Source: an uncultured Clostridia bacterium (GTDB lineage: Bacteria; Bacillota; Clostridia; Christensenellales; Maliibacteriaceae). From it: a stretch of DNA of 12,875 nt. Positions 1 through 6,037 of the stretch are shown here, piece by piece (positions within the stretch are counted from its first letter, which is position 1; each line of letters opens with the position of its first letter). The position numbers were made by a program, and so were the translations under genes. The stretch is from NCBI GenBank assembly GCA_934613185.1, contig CAKTSO010000044.1:1-12875 (forward strand), written 5' to 3'. A model generated the notes under the pieces. That model saw only the letters and a program-made list of their open reading frames with translations. It was not told the origin of the DNA and did no database searches.

Positions 1-1050
1 GGCTACGGGCGTGCCAAACGGGGCGAGCTTCTGTTCGGCACGGTCGATTCCTGGCTGATCTATCGTCTGACGGGCGGCGAAGTCCACGCCACGGATGTGA
101 CGAACGCTTCCCGCACGATGCTGTTCAACATCCATACTCTCGACTGGGACGACGATTTGCTGTCCATGCTGGACATTCCGCGCGAGGTGCTGCCGAAGGT
201 CGTCATGTCCAGCGGCTATATCGGGGAATGCGATCCGACGATCTTCGGTCGTGCGATCCCGATCATGGGCTGCGCGGGCGACCAGCACGCGGCGCTGTTC
301 GGGCAGACCTGCTTTGAACGCGGCGAGGCGAAGAATACCTACGGCACGGGCTGCTTCTTATTGATGAATACGGGCGGCATCGCGCGCGATTCCGAGCACG
401 GCCTTTTGACGACGATCGCCTGGGGCATCGACGGCAAGATCAATTACGCGCTCGAAGGGAGTATTTTCGTCGCGGGCGCGGTTGTGCAGTGGATGCGCGA
501 CGAGCTGCATCTGATTGAAAACGCGGCGCAGAGCGAGGCGCTTGCCGCAAGCGTGCCCGATACGGGCGGCGTGGTGCTCGTTCCGGCGTTCACGGGGATG
601 GGGGCGCCGTATTGGGATATGTACGCGCGGGGGACACTTCTGGGCGTGACGCGAGGCACGAACGCGGCGCATATCGTCCGCGCGGGGCTTGAGTCGATCG
701 CACAGCAGAGCGCCGACGTCCTGCACGCGATGGAATCCGACGCGGGACAGCCGCTGGGGCGGCTTCTCGTCGACGGCGGCGCGAGTGCGAATAACTTCCT
801 CATGCAGTATCAGGCGGATCTTCTTGGAACGCCGGTGTCGCGCCCGGTCTGCGTGGAGACGACGGCGCTCGGCGCGGCGTATCTTGCGGGCCTTGCGGCG
901 GGCGTCTGGAAGGATCAAGGCGAGATCTGCCGGATGCATAACATCGAGCGGGAGTTCCGCAGCACGAAGGACGACTTCTGGCGCGAAGATCGCCGCGGCG
1001 CGTGGCGGCGCGCGGTCGACACGGCGCGCTTTTGGGCGGCGCACGAGTAA
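1..1050 (+). CDS. glpK: Glycerol kinase, 5'-truncated by window edge
   Basis: Glycerol kinase phosphorylates glycerol to sn-glycerol 3-phosphate with ATP in the cytoplasm. It feeds glycerol into glycolysis and lipid synthesis. The frame is open from base 1, so the start lies outside the window; 349 residues are visible and about 150 N-terminal residues are missing compared with the roughly 500-residue family. Visible hallmarks are TNASRTMLFNIHTL, the active-site segment GCAGDQHAALFGQ (its Asp, bases 280-282, corresponds by homology to the catalytic Asp of E. coli GlpK), the nucleotide-binding segment GTGCFLLMNTG, and the C-terminal FGGY-kinase signature GGASANNFLMQ followed by TALGAAYLAG. The family assignment is firm. 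No glpF or glpD neighbour can be seen on this side. A terminator follows 14 bases after the stop, so transcription probably ends before spo0A. Confidence 0.97.
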   Translation, partial: GYGRAKRGELLFGTVDSWLIYRLTGGEVHATDVTNASRTMLFNIHTLDWDDDLLSMLDIPREVLPKVVMSSGYIGECDPTIFGRAIPIMGCAGDQHAALFGQTCFERGEAKNTYGTGCFLLMNTGGIARDSEHGLLTTIAWGIDGKINYALEGSIFVAGAVVQWMRDELHLIENAAQSEALAASVPDTGGVVLVPAFTGMGAPYWDMYARGTLLGVTRGTNAAHIVRAGLESIAQQSADVLHAMESDAGQPLGRLLVDGGASANNFLMQYQADLLGTPVSRPVCVETTALGAAYLAGLAAGVWKDQGEICRMHNIEREFRSTKDDFWREDRRGAWRRAVDTARFWAAHE

Positions 1051-1064
1051 AACGATCCACAGAC

Positions 1065-1095
1065 AAGAAGGGACGGTTATGCCGTCCCTTCTTTT
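1065..1095 (+). terminator. Intrinsic terminator of glpK
   Basis: A perfect 12-bp inverted repeat (AAGAAGGGACGG at 1065-1076, complement at 1082-1093) encloses a 5-base loop and ends in a short T run (1092-1095). It lies 14 bases after the glpK stop and separates glpK from spo0A. Confidence 0.88.
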
Positions 1096-1187
1096 ATGTA
1101 TGCGCGGAAATTGCGGAAAGCCGAACCCGGTATAACCCAATAAATGCGATATTAGAAATGTTTTTTGCAAAAATACATAACTTTTTA

Positions 1188-1216
1188 TTGACATATAATT
1201 GGGATTATGTTAATCT
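1188..1216 (+). promoter_or_regulatory. Sigma-A-type promoter of spo0A
   Basis: A consensus -35 TTGACA (1188-1193) is followed after 17 bases by an extended -10, TGT-TAATCT (-10 hexamer 1211-1216). The hexamer keeps the key first T, second A and last T. The A/T tracts just upstream (about 1161-1187) could act as an UP element. Transcription would start near 1223, giving a leader of about 96 bases. A TATAAT also abuts the -35 directly (1194-1199), but that spacing cannot work with this -35. I found no convincing sigma-H promoter here. Confidence 0.6.
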
Positions 1217-1220
1217 TTGT

Positions 1221-1230
1221 TTGTCGAGAA
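1221..1230 (+). promoter_or_regulatory. Candidate 0A box (Spo0A binding site)
   Basis: TGTCGAG at 1222-1228, inside TTTGTCGAGAA, matches the Spo0A box consensus TGTCGAA at 6 of 7 positions. It lies at the predicted transcription start of spo0A, where bound Spo0A~P would be expected to block initiation. A single 7-mer with one mismatch is weak evidence taken alone; the location is what makes it credible. Confidence 0.4.
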
Positions 1231-1318
1231 AAGCGGAGCGCTTCGCAAGAAAAAATCGTCGCATCCGGAAGCGGCGGCAACACAAAGGGGCGGAAGCAAA
1301 ACTATGGAGGAGAAACAA

Positions 1319-2098
1319 ATGGGCGAGAAGACGACAGTTGTGATCGTAGAAGACAATCCGGATCTGCGGCGAGTGACGAACGATTATTTGAAGACGCAGG
1401 AAGAACTTGACGTGATCGGCTGCGCCTGCGACGGGAACCGTGGGCTGGAGCTGGTTCGGACACTGAACCCCGATGTGGTTCTTCTGGACCTGATCATGCC
1501 GAACTGCGACGGATTTACGTTCCTGGAAACCCTTGCCAAGTGCGAGACACCCAAGCCCGAGATCATCGTGACTTCGGCGATTGGACAGGAGGACTTCATT
1601 CGCCGCGCCATCGATCTTGGCGCACGCTACTACATGGTCAAGCCGTACGACATGGACGTTCTGGTGCGCCGCATCCACGACATGATGATGGACAAACGTG
1701 CCTGGAGCGGTCATAAGAGCATTCAGGTGGCGGCTTCCCGTTCGCTGGACGAGCGCATCACGAGCATCTTCTTGATGATCGGCATTCCTGCGCATATCAA
1801 AGGGTATGTTTATCTGCGTGAAGCGGTGAAAATGGTCATTGCCAACAAGGACGTGATCAACCGCATCACGAAGGAACTGTATCCCGGCATTGCGGAGCTT
1901 TGCGGTACGACGGCCAGCAAGGTCGAACGGGCGATCCGTCATGCGATCGAAGTGGCGTTTTCACGCGGCAGGATCGAGAACATCAATCAGGTTTTCGGCA
2001 TCAACATCTACAACAAGGGCGACAAGCCCACCAACGGCGAGTTTATCGCGCTGATCGCGGATAAGCTGTCGATGGAACAGCGTCAGATTTCCGCTTGA
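1319..2098 (+). CDS. spo0A: Stage 0 sporulation response regulator Spo0A
   Basis: Master transcription factor of sporulation entry, activated by phosphorylation and binding 0A boxes. The chosen start, ATG 1319, has GGAGGAG six bases upstream and gives 259 residues, near the usual length (about 267 in B. subtilis). An in-frame ATG at 1217 would add 34 unlikely residues. The receiver domain (about 1-125) shows acidic residues E11 and D12, phospho-acceptor D57 in LLDLIMP, T85/S86 and K108 in the VKP motif. A linker leads to the C-terminal DNA-binding domain (about 140-259), which contains the family signatures GIPAHIKGYVYLREAV and SKVERAIRHAIEVAFSRG, the latter covering the recognition helix. 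All key residues are intact, so the protein should be functional. In many Clostridia spoIVB precedes spo0A; here glpK does. The gene forms its own unit between two terminators. Confidence 0.98.
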   Translation: MGEKTTVVIVEDNPDLRRVTNDYLKTQEELDVIGCACDGNRGLELVRTLNPDVVLLDLIMPNCDGFTFLETLAKCETPKPEIIVTSAIGQEDFIRRAIDLGARYYMVKPYDMDVLVRRIHDMMMDKRAWSGHKSIQVAASRSLDERITSIFLMIGIPAHIKGYVYLREAVKMVIANKDVINRITKELYPGIAELCGTTASKVERAIRHAIEVAFSRGRIENINQVFGINIYNKGDKPTNGEFIALIADKLSMEQRQISA

Positions 2099-2125
2099 GC
2101 TTGCAAAAGCGGTATTTCCCCTCGA

Positions 2126-2155
2126 ACGGAGGTAGCGAAAGCTATCTCCGTTTTT
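2126..2155 (+). terminator. Intrinsic terminator of spo0A
   Basis: An 11-bp stem (2126-2136 with 2141-2151, one G-U pair) is capped by a GAAA tetraloop (2137-2140) and followed by a T run (2151-2155). It ends exactly where the sigma-E-like promoter of the next gene begins. Confidence 0.92.
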
Positions 2156-2156
2156 G

Positions 2157-2185
2157 TGATATGCGAAAAATTCGACGCATACAAT
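2157..2185 (+). promoter_or_regulatory. Sigma-E-like (mother-cell) promoter of sipL
   Basis: The -10 CATACAAT (2178-2185) is a perfect match to the B. subtilis sigma-E -10 consensus CATACAHT. The -35 region TGATATG (2157-2163) keeps the central ATA, with one mismatch to the consensus ZHATAXX. The spacer is exactly 14 bases, as the consensus requires. Transcription would start near 2192, leaving a leader of about 56 bases. The downstream gene is of a type expressed in the mother cell, which supports the call. Confidence 0.68.
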
Positions 2186-2247
2186 ACACTGTCTTTTGAG
2201 AAAAAGCGATCGAGAAAAGGACAAATGAGAACAAGGAGGCGTTTTGC

Positions 2248-3792
2248 GTGGAAGATAAGACACAGGGCGTCCGCGTCGACCGCGTGGCGGCACGCGTGGA
2301 AGAAGACGCGCAGCTCGAGGGACGGATCGAGCTTTCAAGCGATCAGAGCGACATCGCGCGCGTGATCGGAACGACGGCCGCGCTCGTGCCGGACGAGGTG
2401 CGGGTTTTGGATGACGCGCTGGAGTTTTCGGGGAAAGTCGTGTTTGAAGTCATGGTCGTCACGACCGACGCGCCCGACGACGTGGCGGTGATCGAGGCGG
2501 AGTCGCGTTTTCGCCACACCATGGCCGCGCCCGGCGCGCACCCCGGCATGACGACGGATTTTATCGGCCGCGTGGACAGCGTGGAAGAAGTGCTGGAGGA
2601 TCCGCGGCAGATCGCCCTTACGGCGGACGTTCATTTTCAAGTCTGGGTGATCGAGACGATGACGATCGATCCGCTCGAAGGGGCGCAGAATCTCGAGCTT
2701 CGAACCCGCGACGTTCTCGGCGTGGAAACGATCGAGACGAAAACGCAGAGCGTGGACGTGTCGGAACAGGTCGAGATCCCGCCGCGTGCGCTTCCCGTGG
2801 GGCAGGTGCTCGGCAATTCCGCGTTCGCCGTCGTGCGCGAAGTCACGGGGACGCCGGAGGGGACACATGTTGAAGGCGATCTCGTCGTGTTTACCAGCTA
2901 TTTCAGCGCTGAAGGGGAACAGGAGGCGAGCTATCAGACCACGAGCTTTCTTCTGCCGATCAGCTTCGACATCGAATGGGATCAGCGGGGCGAAGGCGAA
3001 AACGCGCGTGTGATCCTCGTCGTCGACGAGATCGAGACGTCGCCCGCCGCCGACGAAATGGGCGAAAATCGACTTCTCGACGTGACGGCGCATATCGTGG
3101 CGAACGCCTCCCTTTGGCAGGAGAAGGAGGCGACGATCCCCGAGGACGGGTATATCCCGGGACATGATTCCGCGATCGAGACGGTCAATATCGAATTTGG
3201 CCTTGCGCCGCAAACGCGGCGTTCACAGCGGATGCTTCGCTTCGGTGTGACGCTGCCCACGGGATTTCCGCCGATCGCGCAGACGCTGTGCCTTCGCGTG
3301 CGGCCGACGGTTCGTTCCGTCGCGGCGCAGCAAGACGGCGCGCTCGTCGTGGGGACGCTCGAATGCGACGTGATCTACCGCGCGGCGCAGGAGGATGCGC
3401 CGGTGTACGGCTTCCGCGCGTCGATCCCGTATGAAGAACGGATCGCGGTCGACTGCCCGCCGCAGAATCTGATGATCCGCGCGTTCTGCGAACAGACGTC
3501 CTGCGCGATGGCGAGCGAAACGGAAGTTGAGTGCCGTGTGCAGCTGGACCTGGAAGCGTTTTGTGCGCCGTCGCAGCAGCTTCGGATGCTGACGAACATC
3601 GTCGACCGCGGCGCGGACGATGCAAAAAGCGCCATCGTCATGACGGTCGCCGGACCTTCGGACGATCTTTGGTCGATCGCAAAGCGCTTCGGCGTCGCAC
3701 AGGAAGAAGTGCTTGCCGCCAACGTGCAGTATCGCGAACGCCCGCCGAAAACGGGGGAACGCGTGCTGCTTTATCGAAGAGCGGTCGATTGA
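2248..3792 (+). CDS. sipL: SipL-like spore coat/cortex morphogenetic protein (DUF3794/SPOCS + LysM)
   Basis: Probable mother-cell protein that works with SpoIVA to localise the spore coat and cortex machinery around the forespore, as SipL does in C. difficile (a functional counterpart of SpoVID). GTG 2248 is chosen as start because AAGGAGG lies 8 bases upstream. The 514-residue product has no signal peptide or membrane segment. It consists of roughly three beta-rich, acidic stretches (about 20-145, 160-290 and 310-445) of DUF3794/SPOCS character, and ends in a LysM domain (about 461-510) with the typical DLWSIAKRFGV and a closing KTGERVLLY. Gene order sipL-ispE-spoIIR and the sigma-E-like promoter upstream both support the assignment. 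The SPOCS repeats are diverged, so domain limits are approximate. A generic DUF3794/LysM exosporium or coat protein is the alternative. Confidence 0.85.
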   Translation: MEDKTQGVRVDRVAARVEEDAQLEGRIELSSDQSDIARVIGTTAALVPDEVRVLDDALEFSGKVVFEVMVVTTDAPDDVAVIEAESRFRHTMAAPGAHPGMTTDFIGRVDSVEEVLEDPRQIALTADVHFQVWVIETMTIDPLEGAQNLELRTRDVLGVETIETKTQSVDVSEQVEIPPRALPVGQVLGNSAFAVVREVTGTPEGTHVEGDLVVFTSYFSAEGEQEASYQTTSFLLPISFDIEWDQRGEGENARVILVVDEIETSPAADEMGENRLLDVTAHIVANASLWQEKEATIPEDGYIPGHDSAIETVNIEFGLAPQTRRSQRMLRFGVTLPTGFPPIAQTLCLRVRPTVRSVAAQQDGALVVGTLECDVIYRAAQEDAPVYGFRASIPYEERIAVDCPPQNLMIRAFCEQTSCAMASETEVECRVQLDLEAFCAPSQQLRMLTNIVDRGADDAKSAIVMTVAGPSDDLWSIAKRFGVAQEEVLAANVQYRERPPKTGERVLLYRRAVD

Positions 3793-3799
3793 AAAGCAC

Positions 3800-3829
3800 T
3801 TGATTTGCGCGCCCGTTCTGCCGCATAAT
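3800..3829 (+). promoter_or_regulatory. Possible sigma-A promoter of ispE
   Basis: TTGATT (3800-3805), an 18-base spacer and CATAAT (3824-3829) match the sigma-A hexamers at 4/6 and 5/6 positions in the 68-base gap between sipL and ispE. No terminator follows sipL, so ispE could also be read through from it. A housekeeping promoter makes sense for an isoprenoid gene lying behind a sporulation gene. Confidence 0.42.
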
Positions 3830-3860
3830 AAAGAAAACGGCGGCTTGGGAGGAAGAACGA

Positions 3861-4715
3861 ATGCGCGTTGCGGCGAGGGCGAAGATTAACTGGACATTGG
3901 ATATCACGGGCGTCGACGGACCGTGGCATATGCTGGATATGCTCATGGACCGTGCGGCGCTTTGTGATTGGATCGAACTGGAAGACGATCCGGCGGGGCG
4001 CGTGCAGGTCGATGATATCGCAGACGTCGAGAACGCGCAGGACAACCTCGTCTGCCGCGCGGCGAATCTTCTGCGAGAAGAGACGGGCTGCGGGCGCGGC
4101 GTTTTCATGCGCGTGGAAAAGCATATCCCTTCCGGCGCGGGGCTTGCGGGCGGCAGCGCGGACGCCGCGGCGGTGTTTTTGGCGCTCAACGAAATGTGGG
4201 GTTTGCATCTTCCGCTCGAAAAACTCTGCGAACTGTCGCTGAAGATCGGGTCGGACATTCCCTACTGTCTTGTCGGCGGGCGTCGGCGCGCGGAGGGGCG
4301 GGGTGAAGTTTTATCGCTCGCGGGCGGGTCGAGACGGTATCATCTCGTGCTGGCCAAGGGGGAACAGAGCCTTGCGACGGGGCGCGTTTTTCAAAAATTC
4401 GACGAGATCGGCCGCGTTTTGCACCCGGATACGACGCGCATCGCGGCGGCGCTTGAAAACGGAAGGATGGACGAGCTGTCCGAACTTTTGCCCGCGGCGA
4501 ACGTATTGCAGGAGGCGGCGTGCAGCCTTTGCCCGGAAGTTGCACAAACGCTGGATGCGCTTTGGAGCGTCGGCGCGCGCGCGGCGTTCATGACTGGCAG
4601 CGGCGCGGCGTGCGTCGGACTGTTTGACGATGAATGTGCGGCGCTTGCCGCGGACGCGGCGCTGGAAGGACGCGTGGCATGGCACTGCGCGACGCATACC
4701 GTATCAATCGTGTAG
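3861..4715 (+). CDS. ispE: 4-diphosphocytidyl-2-C-methyl-D-erythritol kinase
   Basis: GHMP-family kinase that phosphorylates CDP-methylerythritol at the 2-hydroxyl with ATP, a central step of the MEP route to isopentenyl diphosphate; cytoplasmic. ATG 3861 has GGAGG 8 bases upstream. The 284 residues match the family length. Motif 1 is AKINWTLDI with K8 and N10. The ATP-binding glycine-rich motif is HIPSGAGLAGGSADAAA (88-104). Catalytic D132 lies in GSDIPYCLVGG, and motif 3 is MTGSGAACVGL near the C terminus. One oddity is the substrate-side segment, normally close to DGYHE, which here reads DGPWHMLDM, with no Arg-Arg pair before it. The three diagnostic motifs are intact, so activity is expected. 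Its stop is only seven bases before the -35 element of spoIIR. Confidence 0.97.
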   Translation: MRVAARAKINWTLDITGVDGPWHMLDMLMDRAALCDWIELEDDPAGRVQVDDIADVENAQDNLVCRAANLLREETGCGRGVFMRVEKHIPSGAGLAGGSADAAAVFLALNEMWGLHLPLEKLCELSLKIGSDIPYCLVGGRRRAEGRGEVLSLAGGSRRYHLVLAKGEQSLATGRVFQKFDEIGRVLHPDTTRIAAALENGRMDELSELLPAANVLQEAACSLCPEVAQTLDALWSVGARAAFMTGSGAACVGLFDDECAALAADAALEGRVAWHCATHTVSIV

Positions 4716-4721
4716 GAATGT

Positions 4722-4751
4722 GTATGAAACAGGCCGAAACGACGCATTCTA
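4722..4751 (+). promoter_or_regulatory. Forespore-type (sigma-F/sigma-G) promoter of spoIIR
   Basis: GTATG (4722-4726), an 18-base spacer and CATTCTA (4745-4751) fit the B. subtilis sigma-G consensus GHATR-N18-CATXHTA at every defined position. Sigma-F and sigma-G recognise overlapping sequences, and spoIIR is sigma-F-dependent in B. subtilis. The predicted start is near 4758, about 25 bases before the start codon. Which forespore factor uses the site cannot be decided from sequence. Confidence 0.66.
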
Positions 4752-4771
4752 AAATCAAACATAAGAATGCG
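4743..4771 (+). promoter_or_regulatory. Dyad overlapping the spoIIR -10 and Shine-Dalgarno
   Basis: An 8-bp perfect inverted repeat, CGCATTCT (4743-4750) and AGAATGCG (4764-4771), is separated by 13 bases. The left arm covers the -10 element and the right arm ends in the first G of the GGAGG ribosome binding site (4771-4775). In read-through RNA from ispE both arms are present and could fold. RNA started near 4758 would lack the left arm. It could instead be a DNA operator. Confidence 0.45.
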
Positions 4772-4782
4772 GAGGATCGGCA

Positions 4783-5361
4783 ATGAAAAAAGCTGTGGTT
4801 GTTTTGCTGGCGGCACTGACGCTCGGATGGATCGGCGTGTGCGCGGCGGCGCCTTTGAAATCGGAAAAAGAACCCGCGTGGGAGACGGAGAAAATGGTGC
4901 GCCTGCACGTCGTGGCGCAGAGCGATCTTGCATGCGATCAGGACGAAAAGCTTCTTGTGCGCAACGCGGTTCTGCAAATACTGGAAGCGCCGCTTTGCAA
5001 CGTGAAAAGCCGCGAAGAGGCCGCGGCGGTGATCGAGACCATGCTGCCGCAGATCGAAGAAACGGCGCGCGGAGCGCTTGCGAAAGCGACGGGAAGAAGC
5101 GCCCCGCAGGTGACGGCGGTGCTTTCGACGGAGAGATTCCCGAGCATTGCCTACCGCGGCAGGATCGTCCCCGCGGGCGAATACATGGCGCTGCGCATTA
5201 CGATCGGCAGGGGTGGCGGGCGAAACTGGTGGTGCGTGCTGTTTCCGCCGCTGTGCTACGCCGACGTGCACGGCGTTGCGGACGAAGAAGAAAACGAGCG
5301 GCCCGAAGTGCGATGGTTTTTGAAGGACTGGATCGAACGATTGGACGTTGCGGCGACTTAA
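4783..5361 (+). CDS. spoIIR: Stage II sporulation protein R (SpoIIR)
   Basis: Secreted signalling protein made in the forespore. In the intermembrane space it activates SpoIIGA, which cleaves pro-sigma-E in the mother cell. ATG 4783 has GGAGG 7 bases upstream. The 192-residue product begins with two lysines and a hydrophobic stretch (about 4-22) that form a signal peptide or N-terminal anchor. The family signature follows: MVRLHVVAQSDLACDQDEKL (38-57, where the usual form is I-R-x-H-V-x-A-N-S-D-x-x-x-D-Q) and then VRNAVL. A second conserved block, NWWCVLFPPLCYAD (148-161), lies near the C terminus. It is slightly shorter than the B. subtilis protein (about 224), mainly at the C terminus. Its forespore-type promoter and place after sipL-ispE agree with the assignment. 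Confidence 0.95.
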   Translation: MKKAVVVLLAALTLGWIGVCAAAPLKSEKEPAWETEKMVRLHVVAQSDLACDQDEKLLVRNAVLQILEAPLCNVKSREEAAAVIETMLPQIEETARGALAKATGRSAPQVTAVLSTERFPSIAYRGRIVPAGEYMALRITIGRGGGRNWWCVLFPPLCYADVHGVADEEENERPEVRWFLKDWIERLDVAAT

Positions 5362-5486
5362 ATCAGGAAAAAAGTGAACGGTATTTTGCGGGATAACGCC
5401 GTCAAGTACGGACGCGTGCGGGATATGGCGATGTATGCGCACGTCAAAAAGATGCGAGTGCTTTGCCAAAAAAAACGCAGCAAAAA

Positions 5487-5583
5487 AGCATCGAAAACAA
5501 AATGAACCGCCCCTGTTTGTCGGACAGCATGGCGTCCTGTTCGGAATGTGGGTGCGGCTCAAATGGTTTCGATGCTGTTTTTT
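5487..5583. terminator. Bidirectional terminator between spoIIR and the cupin genes
   Basis: A perfect 10-bp repeat (AGCATCGAAA at 5487-5496, TTTCGATGCT at 5567-5576) is flanked on the outer left by an A run (5482-5487) and on the right by GTTTTTT (5577-5583). It can therefore end transcription from both sides. The 70-base interior is itself foldable, with CCGCCCC/GGGTGCGG and GGAC...GTCC arms. Position between convergent genes supports the call. The large loop makes the outer stem less certain than a compact hairpin. Confidence 0.6.
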
Positions 5584-5596
5584 GACTTTGCGGCAG

Positions 5597-5971
5597 TTAT
5601 TCCGCGATGTTTTCCGCTTCGACGGCTTCGCCCGCTTCGGCGACGATGATGCGGATGGGAATGCTGCCGGTGTTGACAAGCTTATGGGTATGTCCGCTTT
5701 CGACAACGCTGATATCGCCGGGACGCATGGCAAAAACTTCGCCGTCGATCGTCATGTCGCCTTCGCCTTCGAGCATGTAGTACACTTCGGCGTTTTGCAG
5801 ATGACGGTGCAATCCGATCGAGCCGCCGACGGGAACGGTTGTGTCCTGAAAAAACTGAAATCCGCTTCCGACTTCGTGACGGGAAAACATTTCATGCGCC
5901 ACGACGTCGCCCTTGCCGCCGTGACAGTCGGTAAAGATTCGCGGTGTGACTTCGCTTGCTTTTTTGAACAT
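5597..5971 (-). CDS. Single-domain cupin protein
   Basis: A 124-residue small beta-barrel protein of the cupin superfamily; substrate unknown. The start (ATG with first base 5971, reading leftward) has GGAGG (5979-5983) 7 bases upstream. Cupin motif 1 is GSIGLHRHLQNAEVYYMLEG with metal ligands H55, H57 and E62. Motif 2 is MRPGDISVVESGHTHKLVN, with H96 (or H94) as the last ligand. All four ligands are present, so a metal such as Mn, Fe, Ni or Zn is likely bound. There is no signal peptide or DNA-binding domain. The gene follows the two-cupin gene with a 66-base gap and no terminator, so both are probably one transcript. Such proteins act as sugar isomerases, dioxygenases or ligand sensors; nothing here decides between these. 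Confidence 0.85.
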   Translation of the reverse strand: MFKKASEVTPRIFTDCHGGKGDVVAHEMFSRHEVGSGFQFFQDTTVPVGGSIGLHRHLQNAEVYYMLEGEGDMTIDGEVFAMRPGDISVVESGHTHKLVNTGSIPIRIIVAEAGEAVEAENIAE

Positions 5972-6037
5972 GCAGATTCCTCCGATTTGAAAATGCGTTA
6001 AAAAACGAGCGACGATATTTCGCCGCTCGACAGAATC

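Noticed and set aside
1194..1199. TATAAT directly after TTGACA before spo0A
   Set aside because: Zero spacing to the -35; no suitable -35 found 15-19 bases upstream.
1217..1318. Upstream in-frame ATG for Spo0A adding 34 residues
   Set aside because: It lies at the predicted transcription start and lacks a ribosome site; ATG 1319 has GGAGGAG and the family-typical N terminus.
2335..3213. A 292-codon minus-strand frame inside sipL
   Set aside because: Antisense shadow, Arg/His/Asp-rich, within a gene supported by promoter, ribosome site and LysM domain.
4588..5733. A 381-codon minus-strand frame across ispE, spoIIR and the terminator
   Set aside because: Antisense to recognised genes and running through a terminator; composition is Arg/His/Phe-rich shadow.
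5435..6001. A 188-codon plus-strand frame over the terminator and small cupin
   Set aside because: Opposite a cupin with intact metal ligands and good ribosome site; no ribosome site of its own.
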